A stretch of 7,063 bases of DNA from NCBI GenBank assembly GCA_025356615.1, contig JANXSH010000009.1, positions 1-7,063 on the forward strand. The letters are read 5' to 3'. The position numbers and the translations under genes are program-made. Under the pieces are notes generated by a model that saw nothing but the letters and a program-made list of their open reading frames with translations, was not told the DNA's origin and did not search any database. The DNA comes from Planctomycetia bacterium. Lineage in GTDB: Bacteria; Planctomycetota; Planctomycetia; Gemmatales; Gemmataceae. Position 1 is the first letter of the stretch. Every line of letters starts with the position of its first letter. Positions 1 to 5,329 of this stretch are shown here, piece after piece.

Positions 1-1380
1 ACGGGCATGGGCGGGCACGTCGTCGCCTCCGCCATTTCGCGCGACGGTTCGCTGATCGCGCTCTCATCCGGCGACGGGCCGATCGATCTCTTCGACGGTA
101 AGACCGGCAAGCGAACGCAAACATTGCTCGGCCGCAAGTCGCAAGGCGCGAAGATCGCCATTTCGCCGGACGGCAAGCTCGTCGCCTCGGTCGGCCCAGA
201 CTTCCGCATCCACCGCTGGTCGCGCGACGGCGAACCTCTGGACGTCACCGATCCGCCGCCGGGCATGATCAACGCCCCCATCACGGGGCTCGCGTTCCTG
301 GACGGCGAGCGCGTCGTGGCCTGGCAGACCATCCATCAGTTTCCCATGGCGTGGGAAGCGCCGACCGGGCGGCTGCTCACGCCGTTGATGGATCACGCCG
401 CGCCCCTTCACAGCTTGGCGTTTGCCGAGGATGGGAAAGACTTCTTCACGTCCGGTTTCGAGGGCCGCGCCTTCCGCTGGGATCTCGCGACCGGCCAGTT
501 GAACCAGCCGATCCAATTCCATCCGGCGCGCATTCCCGGTCAACCGCGGATCACGCCCATCGTGTCGTACTCGGCGAACGCCAAGCTCGCTCTGTGGGCG
601 CGACCGCCGGCCTCTTCCGAAGTGTTCGACGTGGTGAGCGGGTCGGACCTTTTCGCGATCCCCGCACCGTCGTCGTCGCCGAGCACGGTTGGCATTCACC
701 TCTCGTTCGACGGAATGAAAGTCCTGACGACGAGCCGCGGTGAGGGCCAGCGCGGCGGCCAGTGCTGCGTCTGGAACCTGGAATCGCAGAGGCGCGTCGT
801 CGAGTTCGAACTGCCACCCAGCACCGCGGCCGTCCCCGCCTCCGCCAACACGAGCCCGAGCGGCCAACGCATCCTCGTGCTCACGACGAACCGCAAGGCC
901 ACCGGTCCTGGCGAGGTCCTGATGATGACCGCCTTCGACGGAGCCACCGGCAAGAAACTCTCCGGCATTGAAGACCCCACCGCCCGCGGCACGGTCAGTC
1001 TGGTTGCCATCAACGATACGACGGCGATCCTGTTGGCGACCTCGGGCCGCATCTGGTCGGTGGACTACGCGGCCGAGAAGGTCGGCGACACCATCGACAC
1101 GATCCCGGGGCGGCCGTTCGGCGAACCCGCGACTTCGAACGTCCTTGCCGTGAGCCCGGACGGTCGCTACTTCGCGATCGGCTTGGTGGGGGAACAGCAA
1201 GAGACGTTCGGCGTGCGAGTCTACGAATGGCCGAGCGGCAAGTTGAGGCACACCTTCATCGGGCACGTCGGCCCGGTGACGGCGCTGCGCTTCAGCCCAG
1301 ACGGCAAGTCGCTCGCCTCCGGAGCGCAGGATGCGAGCGTGCTCCTCTGGGAGCTGACGAAGGCTCCTCTACCGAAGTGA
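1..1380 (+). CDS. WD40-repeat protein, 5'-truncated by the window edge
   Basis: This is the C-terminal part of a WD40-type beta-propeller protein. The reading frame is open from the first base, and the first in-frame ATG (base 7) lies inside a repeat, so the true start is upstream. About nine degenerate repeats can be traced. Each follows the pattern of a His or hydrophobic lead, an Ala-x-Ser-Pro-Asp-Gly turn, a Leu/Val-Ala-Ser strand and a closing Trp/Phe-Asp with Thr-Gly-Lys. The clearest are the repeat starting GHVVASAISRDGSLIAL right after the first ATG and the last one, which contains GPVTALRFSPDGKSLAS and ends in LLWEL. Two Gly-Pro-rich insertions lengthen middle blades. Such propellers are protein-interaction scaffolds. 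In Gemmataceae they often follow a Ser/Thr kinase or other N-terminal domain, but nothing of that kind is visible here. The stop codon lies 15 bp from the convergent peptidase stop. No specific partner or function can be assigned. Confidence 0.88.
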   Translation, partial: TGMGGHVVASAISRDGSLIALSSGDGPIDLFDGKTGKRTQTLLGRKSQGAKIAISPDGKLVASVGPDFRIHRWSRDGEPLDVTDPPPGMINAPITGLAFLDGERVVAWQTIHQFPMAWEAPTGRLLTPLMDHAAPLHSLAFAEDGKDFFTSGFEGRAFRWDLATGQLNQPIQFHPARIPGQPRITPIVSYSANAKLALWARPPASSEVFDVVSGSDLFAIPAPSSSPSTVGIHLSFDGMKVLTTSRGEGQRGGQCCVWNLESQRRVVEFELPPSTAAVPASANTSPSGQRILVLTTNRKATGPGEVLMMTAFDGATGKKLSGIEDPTARGTVSLVAINDTTAILLATSGRIWSVDYAAEKVGDTIDTIPGRPFGEPATSNVLAVSPDGRYFAIGLVGEQQETFGVRVYEWPSGKLRHTFIGHVGPVTALRFSPDGKSLASGAQDASVLLWELTKAPLPK

Positions 1381-1395
1381 CCATCGTGAAACCGC

Positions 1396-3477
1396 TCACC
1401 TCCCCATCAGTTCCTTCACGAGCGACTCCGTCGGATACAGCTTGCGGAGGGCTTCCAGCACGGCCTGGCAGTGGACTGCGATGTGGCGGGCTTGCACGTC
1501 GGTGTAGACGAAGTTGCGAACGAGGCCGTGGCGGTTGCGGTCGAAGTTGACGCCGATGAGTTCGCCCGTCCGATTCAGAACGGGGCTGCCGGAGTTGCCG
1601 CCGATCGTGTCGGCGGTCGAGACGAAGTTGAACGGCGTGTCGAGGTCCAGTTTCGCTTTGCGGTCGTGCCAGCGTTTCGGCAGGATGAACGGGTCGCGGT
1701 TCTCGAGCTTGTCTGCCTTGTCGAACGCGCCGCCGAAGGTCGTCGTAAAGGGCAGCTTCTCGCCGTCCACCCCGTAGCCCTTGACGGCACCGAACGCCAG
1801 GCGGAGCGTGAACGTGGCGTCGGGCGGCACGTCGGTGCCGAGCAGCGCGAACCGAGCGCCGGCGATCTTCGCCTGGGACTGGCGCACCACCTCCTCGACC
1901 TCGTCCTCGTGACGCTTGCGGACGTTCCGCGCCTCGGGGTCGATGAGCTTCGCCAGGACGATCATCGGGTCGGTGCTTTCGTCGATGGCCTTCTGGCCGC
2001 CCTCGGCGAGGCGCTTGCGCTCGGCCAGGTCGCGCAACTTGGTGCCGTTGACCAGCTCGACCGCGCGATCCGCCGGCGACTTGCCCGCCATGACCTTGCG
2101 GACGAGCGGGTGCGTGCCGCCGAGGTGTTCGGCGAGGAAACTGAGCGACCCGGCGAGTTGGAGGCGCTCCAGTTCCGGGTAGATCGGCGCGGGCGAGAAC
2201 AGCGATAACTCGAACGAGGGGCGGCGCGCGTCGGAATACTCCGGCAGGCGCTCGGCGTTCGCCTTCGACTTCTCAGCGGCGAGGCGGACGAGTCGGCGAG
2301 CGAAGCCGAAGAGCCGACTGTCGATCCCATCGGCGGTTTCGAGAAGGGAGTAGGACTTCTGGAACCCCGCGAGCGCCTTGTAGGCGGCCTCGATGCGCGG
2401 CCAGGCGTCGTCGGAGGGCTTCAGGTTCTCGTCGGCCTTGACGCTCTTGCGGAAGGCGTCCTCGGCCTGCTTCTTCGCGGCGAAGATGGCCGGGTCGAGC
2501 AGCGCCTGGTACTGCCCGGCGAACACCTTGCGTCGGTTGGCGACGCGCTGCAAGTCCTTCGCGGCCATCCGCGCCTCGCCGGAGCCGCGCGCGGAATACT
2601 GGATCAGCATCGACTCCATGAATCGCGCGTGTGCGAGGAGGTAGGGCAGTGTCACGTCGCGCCGGTGGCGCAGCATGGCGACCGTGTCGAGGCGGTTCGT
2701 CGTTCCGGGGTGGCCGGTCACGATGACGAGGTCGTTCTCGACCGGGCCTTTCTCGCTCCAGCGGAAGTGGTGCGTCGGCTTGACCGGCTTGCCGTCCTCG
2801 TAGGCGCGGAAGAAGCAGACATCGAGGTTGAAGCGCGGGTACTCGAAATTGTCCACATCCCCGCCGAACGAGGCGGCGGCCTGCTCCGGCGCGAAGACGA
2901 GGCGAATGTCGGTAAATCGCTTGTAGAGGTAGAGGTGATACTTGCCGCCCTGGTAGAGCGTGACCACGTCGGCCCGCAGGCCGGTCTTCTCCGAGGTCTC
3001 CTTTTCGATGCGTGCGATGATCGCACGCCGGGCGGCGGCGGCTTCGGCGTCGGATAGACCCGGCTTAATGGCCTTCTGGACGCGGGCGGTCACGTCGCGG
3101 ATCTCTTGCAACACGTTGATCTCGAGGTCGGGGCACTTCAACTCGTCGGCACGTTTCTTGGCGTAGAAGCCCTCTTTGAGGTAGTCACGGTCCTTCGGGC
3201 TGACCTTGGCGACGAGTTCGGCCCCGACGTGGTGGTTCGTCACGAGCAGGCCATCGGCGGAGACGAAGCCGCCCGACCCGCCGTTGTTGAGGCGGATCGA
3301 GGCCTTCATGGCGCGCTCACGGTAGGCGTCGGTCAGGGTGAACTTGTAGCGATCCGCGAGTTGCTTGGTAGGCGGGGCGTCGGGGAGCCACATTCCTTCG
3401 TCGGCTTGCACGAATATCTCCCGGTCAAGCAGGGCCGTTAGTGTAACAAGGACGATCGAGAGGCAGATCCTATTCAC
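1396..3477 (-). CDS. S46 family serine peptidase (dipeptidyl-peptidase 7/11 type), secreted
   Basis: This is a secreted exopeptidase predicted to remove dipeptides from the N-termini of peptides. The product is 693 aa, close to the roughly 700 aa usual for S46. A GTG start at 3477 is chosen because AGAGGAG lies about 9 nt upstream and it yields a normal signal peptide (hydrophobic residues about 5-17, cleavage after FVQA, about residue 25), followed at once by the family-typical DEGMW. The open frame continues upstream to 3606, but that extension runs through the promoter. The chymotrypsin-like triad can be assigned as His83 in TNHHVG, Asp219 in NLDVCFFRAY (after GGDVDN) and Ser629 in GGNSGSP. 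The central helical region, about 240-560, matches the family's cap domain. The usual NHHC is NHHV here. Arg647, in NFDRN, sits 18 residues after the Ser, where DPP11-type acidic-specific enzymes carry Arg, as I recall. Preference for Asp/Glu at P1 is therefore an inference. It is probably monocistronic. Confidence 0.93.
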   Translation of the reverse strand: MNRICLSIVLVTLTALLDREIFVQADEGMWLPDAPPTKQLADRYKFTLTDAYRERAMKASIRLNNGGSGGFVSADGLLVTNHHVGAELVAKVSPKDRDYLKEGFYAKKRADELKCPDLEINVLQEIRDVTARVQKAIKPGLSDAEAAAARRAIIARIEKETSEKTGLRADVVTLYQGGKYHLYLYKRFTDIRLVFAPEQAAASFGGDVDNFEYPRFNLDVCFFRAYEDGKPVKPTHHFRWSEKGPVENDLVIVTGHPGTTNRLDTVAMLRHRRDVTLPYLLAHARFMESMLIQYSARGSGEARMAAKDLQRVANRRKVFAGQYQALLDPAIFAAKKQAEDAFRKSVKADENLKPSDDAWPRIEAAYKALAGFQKSYSLLETADGIDSRLFGFARRLVRLAAEKSKANAERLPEYSDARRPSFELSLFSPAPIYPELERLQLAGSLSFLAEHLGGTHPLVRKVMAGKSPADRAVELVNGTKLRDLAERKRLAEGGQKAIDESTDPMIVLAKLIDPEARNVRKRHEDEVEEVVRQSQAKIAGARFALLGTDVPPDATFTLRLAFGAVKGYGVDGEKLPFTTTFGGAFDKADKLENRDPFILPKRWHDRKAKLDLDTPFNFVSTADTIGGNSGSPVLNRTGELIGVNFDRNRHGLVRNFVYTDVQARHIAVHCQAVLEALRKLYPTESLVKELMGR

Positions 3478-3499
3478 GACGGTTCGTCTCCTCTGCCAG

Positions 3500-3536
3500 G
3501 GTTCGTAGAGTAACCTCAGCGTGAATGCGCATCCAA
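3500..3536 (-). promoter_or_regulatory. Predicted sigma70-like promoter of the S46 peptidase gene (copy A of a repeated block)
   Basis: Read on the minus strand, TTGGAT (3536-3531) is followed after 18 bp by TACTCT (3512-3507). This predicts transcription starting near 3500 and a leader of about 22 nt before the GTG start at 3477. The block 3500-3528 matches 5271-5299 at 27 of 29 positions. A TTGG-type hexamer sits at exactly the same distance in both copies, each immediately upstream of a minus-strand gene. The promoter reading is inference; the repeat itself is directly visible. Confidence 0.55.
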
Positions 3537-3591
3537 TTCTGACAACACATACTCTATGGAATGGTCGGATCTCTGCCTGGTAGTCGAGCGC

Positions 3592-3606
3592 TTGTTGCGC
3601 GAACAA
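3592..3606. repeat. Short dyad TTGTT-GCGCG-AACAA
   Basis: This is a 15-bp element with perfect 5-bp arms (TTGTT and AACAA) around GCGCG, in the intergenic region between the peptidase and the toxin gene. It lies about 55 bp upstream of the predicted peptidase -35 hexamer. It could be a repressor or activator site, but arms this short can arise by chance. Confidence 0.2.
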
Positions 3607-3680
3607 ACCGTCCGCAGGAGGCGGGATCCCACATCGTCGCTTCTCCTGAAATCGCCGCCGATTGGGGGCTGGACAGCGGA

Positions 3681-3763
3681 TTATTTGGAATCCTGCCTGT
3701 TATAACTAAGAGGAATAAACTAGAGTAAAATAGGGACGATTGACATCGTCAACATTCCAGGGG
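3681..3763 (+). promoter_or_regulatory. AT-rich presumptive promoter/operator region of the toxin-antitoxin operon
   Basis: The 3681-3731 stretch is strikingly AT-rich against a GC-rich background and lies just upstream of the toxin gene. It holds several -10-like hexamers (TATAAC at 3701, TAAAAT at 3726). No well-spaced -35 partner is found, and TTGACA at 3740 is too close to the start codon to help unless the transcript is leaderless. Within it are two similar 11-mers, ATAACTAAGAG (3702-3712) and ATAAACTAGAG (3715-3725), spaced 13 bp apart. They could be antitoxin-binding half-sites, since HTH antitoxins of this type usually repress their own operon. AGGGG at 3759-3763 is the likely toxin ribosome binding site, 10 nt before the ATG. 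Confidence 0.35.
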
Positions 3764-3773
3764 CGGATATTCG

Positions 3774-4160
3774 ATGTGGGTACTCGAGACCACCGATGAG
3801 TTCGTTCGACGCCACAAGCGTTTCGAGAAAGACTCGCCGAGGGAGTTGAAGGCGGTCCTCGACAACCTCGATACCTATTTTCAATCCCTTATCGCTGGTG
3901 CCCAACCTCTTGCCCGCGCGTTTGGGTTCCTGCATACCGAACCTCACGGGGTATTGGCAATCGACCAGAAGGGCGGCGGCAAGTCCCTCGCACAGACCAG
4001 ACTGTATGTCTACCCGGACCAGAAAAAGAAGGTGTTGCACGTCATCACTCTCGGCTCCAAAAGGCTTCAGAGAGCGGATGTGCAGTATTGTCGTGAATTC
4101 GTGAATTCCATGCGTGACGAGGAAGGCGAGAACGATGAGCAAGCCGGTCCAGCACACTAA
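3774..4160 (+). CDS. RelE/HigB-like type II toxin (Gp49-like family)
   Basis: The 128-aa cytoplasmic protein resembles RelE/ParE-superfamily toxins, whose HigB/RelE members cleave mRNA on the ribosome. Recognisable features in order are an N-terminal strand and a charged helix (residues about 6-40), then a beta-sheet core. The core carries ARAFGFLHTEPHG (48-59), TRLYVYPDQKKKVLHVITLG (75-94) and a closing helix containing ADVQYCREFV (101-110). This fits the family pattern of a basic Arg/Lys-rich sheet followed by a short Asp-x-x-x-Cys-x-x-Phe helix. The last roughly 15 residues are acidic and overlap the antitoxin start. It is the first gene of a toxin-first operon, with the HTH gene overlapping its end by 26 bp. 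The coding sequence looks less GC-biased at third positions than the flanking genes, consistent with acquisition by transfer. The family call rests on motif recognition; the mRNA-cleavage role is inferred. Confidence 0.8.
   Translation: MWVLETTDEFVRRHKRFEKDSPRELKAVLDNLDTYFQSLIAGAQPLARAFGFLHTEPHGVLAIDQKGGGKSLAQTRLYVYPDQKKKVLHVITLGSKRLQRADVQYCREFVNSMRDEEGENDEQAGPAH
4120..4126 (+). promoter_or_regulatory. Antitoxin ribosome binding site inside the toxin gene
   Basis: AGGAAGG lies 8 nt before the ATG at 4135, within the last codons of the toxin gene. It decides the antitoxin start in favour of 4135 over the in-frame GTG at 4114. The arrangement implies translational coupling of the two genes. 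Confidence 0.65.
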
Positions 4161-4731
4161 CGTGACGGGGATGGTTCGTTCGCTGTCAGATGACAAGGAT
4201 TTTGTAGAGGCGTTCGAGAAACAACTCAGTCAACGACAACTCGTCAAGGCACTCGCGGCGCTGCGGGCCAAGGCGAGCATGTCGCAACAGGAAGTGGCGA
4301 AGTCGCTGCACTGCACTCAGGCCAAGGTGTCCAAACTGGAATCGGGCCATGACGCCGAGGCTCGCTTCGGTGATCTCGTTTCCTACACGGAAGCCGTTGG
4401 ACACGAGATGTTGCTCTTTCTCGTTCCTAAAGGACAGTCGCTGGTTGGCGCGGTGAAGATGCACGCCATGTTCATCCACCGCCTGTTGCATCAGATGGTC
4501 GAGACCGTCGGGAATGATGACAAGATCACGGAAGGTGTCGCTCGCTTTCTGGAAGAAGCTTCGTGCAACCTCACCGACATCGTCTCCTCGGCCTTCGGCG
4601 CGTTGCCTCCGCTGCCTAAGCCGGATAGGCCAACGCTTCGAGTGGAACCTCCACCCGAGGAGAAGGAGGACGAAGCCCCCCCCCGCCGTCGCCGAGGAGC
4701 GAAGCCCCCAGCACCAGTTGGCCTTACTTGA
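4135..4731 (+). CDS. XRE-family HTH antitoxin / transcriptional regulator with long C-terminal tail
   Basis: This 198-aa protein follows the RelE/HigB-like toxin with a 26-bp overlap, and it should neutralise the toxin and repress the operon. An XRE/Cro-type helix-turn-helix spans residues about 37-90. The recognition portion is MSQQEVAKSLHCTQAKVSKL (49-68), followed by the ESG turn and a hydrophobic helix ending LLFLVP. Residues about 105-155 form a further predicted helical segment with no family I can name. From about 157 the tail is Pro/Glu-rich and then basic (RRRR at 184-187), probably disordered. Typical HTH antitoxins of this class are about 90-120 aa, so the extra 80-100 residues are unusual. 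A run of nine C at 4676-4684 lies in the tail, so the last roughly 16 residues depend on that run being read correctly. The ATG at 4135 is preferred over GTG 4114 because of the AGGAAGG site. Confidence 0.78.
   Translation: MSKPVQHTNVTGMVRSLSDDKDFVEAFEKQLSQRQLVKALAALRAKASMSQQEVAKSLHCTQAKVSKLESGHDAEARFGDLVSYTEAVGHEMLLFLVPKGQSLVGAVKMHAMFIHRLLHQMVETVGNDDKITEGVARFLEEASCNLTDIVSSAFGALPPLPKPDRPTLRVEPPPEEKEDEAPPRRRRGAKPPAPVGLT
4671..4709 (+). repeat. C9 homopolymer and 10-bp direct repeat CGAAGCCCCC
   Basis: CGAAGCCCCC occurs at 4671-4680 and again at 4700-4709, and the first copy runs into nine consecutive C (4676-4684). Both lie in the 3' end of the antitoxin gene. Such tracts are prone to polymerase slippage and sequencing error. 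Confidence 0.75.
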
Positions 4732-4783
4732 TCCAAGCCTCTGCCAGAGCGTAGGCGTTCCTCGAACTGTTCGTGTGGCCGCG

Positions 4784-5233
4784 TCACGGCTTCTCGCGCC
4801 GATAGACATCGACGTACCACTTCGGGCTGTCGCCCCGGAAGTTCGTGGGCCGCATCTTCGTGTTCATCTCGAACGCGAACTGGAGCGTGTCGCCCCTGAC
4901 CTCGTAGATACCACGACTCGTATCTTTGTGCCCGTCCCCTCGCATGTCGATGTGTTTGGGCGAGTTCTTGGCATCCAGGGAAAGGAGCCAGGAGGCGTGC
5001 CATGTACCGCCCTTGTCGAAGAAGGTCCATTGGTTGCCCTTGACCACCACGGCGTGAACGGAGTGCGAGGGATTCTTCCCCTCCCGCGTCCGCGATAGGA
5101 GGATCCATTTCCCCTGGAGATTCTTCAGTTCGTCCTCGGGGGAGCCGCGCCTCTCCCTGTAAATCGGTGCGGGGGCGAATCCAGATGAGGCGGTAACGAG
5201 GAGCGCGAGGCCGAGGGTCGCGATTCGGATCAT
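4784..5233 (-). CDS. TIGR03067 domain-containing secreted protein
   Basis: This 149-aa protein has the planctomycete-expanded TIGR03067 signature, whose function is unknown. An N-terminal signal peptide (hydrophobic residues about 4-20, ending SSGFAPAP) predicts export. The domain follows, with LQGKWILLS at 39-47, a VVVKGNQWTFF strand at 62-72, PKHIDM at 92-97, GIYEVRGDTLQFAF at 108-121 and RPTNF at 128-132. These are the expected landmarks in the expected order, and the length is normal for a single-domain member. There is no lipobox Cys. The ATG at 5233 is chosen because GGGAG lies about 8-12 nt upstream and the signal peptide begins there; the frame stays open much further upstream, but only as antisense of the neighbouring gene. 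The gene is convergent with the antitoxin gene (52 bp between stops) and divergent from the thioredoxin-fold gene. Its presumed promoter is the repeated block at 5271-5307. Confidence 0.88.
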   Translation of the reverse strand: MIRIATLGLALLVTASSGFAPAPIYRERRGSPEDELKNLQGKWILLSRTREGKNPSHSVHAVVVKGNQWTFFDKGGTWHASWLLSLDAKNSPKHIDMRGDGHKDTSRGIYEVRGDTLQFAFEMNTKMRPTNFRGDSPKWYVDVYRREKP

Positions 5234-5253
5234 GGTTGGACTCCCGTCGGGGA

Positions 5254-5282
5254 TTCGTCTCTTCGGCGTGGGTTCGTAGAGT
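5254..5282 (+). promoter_or_regulatory. Possible overlapping plus-strand promoter for the thioredoxin-fold gene
   Basis: On the plus strand, TTCGTC (5254-5259) and TAGAGT (5277-5282) are separated by 17 bp. TAGAGT is nearly the reverse complement of the minus-strand -10 hexamer. It would give a leader of about 40 nt to the ATG at 5330. The -35 match is weak, but TTCGTC occurs at the identical distance in copy A (3483-3488). Confidence 0.3.
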
Positions 5283-5307
5283 AACCCCAGCGTGGATGCT
5301 ATGCCAA
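5271..5307 (-). promoter_or_regulatory. Predicted sigma70-like promoter of the TIGR03067 gene (copy B of the repeated block)
   Basis: On the minus strand, TTGGCA (5307-5302) is followed after 18 bp by TACTCT (5283-5278). This puts the start near 5271 and gives a leader of about 37 nt before the ATG at 5233. The block matches copy A at 3500-3536, with the same spacing between hexamers. Confidence 0.55.
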
Positions 5308-5329
5308 CTCGAAGAAAAAGGAAGGACCG

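Noticed and set aside
64..1266. 400-codon minus-strand open frame opposite the WD40 gene
   Set aside because: The plus strand has clear WD40 repeats throughout. The antisense product is low-complexity and Arg/Ala/Gly-rich, with no recognisable domain.
1381..1395. Terminator between the WD40 and S46 genes
   Set aside because: The 15-bp gap shows no hairpin.
1471..2208. 245-codon plus-strand open frame opposite the S46 gene
   Set aside because: It is antisense to the catalytic-Ser region and helical domain of a confident peptidase, and its product is Val/Ala/Arg-biased without motifs.
3478..3606. Upstream ATG start (3606) for the S46 peptidase
   Set aside because: It would put 43 residues before the signal peptide and translate the predicted promoter. 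The GTG at 3477 has a good ribosome binding site and a direct signal peptide.
4114..4134. GTG start for the antitoxin at 4114
   Set aside because: It has no ribosome binding site at proper distance, while ATG 4135 has AGGAAGG 8 nt upstream.
4732..4783. Possible bidirectional terminator between the convergent antitoxin and TIGR03067 genes
   Set aside because: Only tiny dyads (CTTG-ATC-CAAG, CTCT-GCC-AGAG) with no T-run are present, too weak to call.
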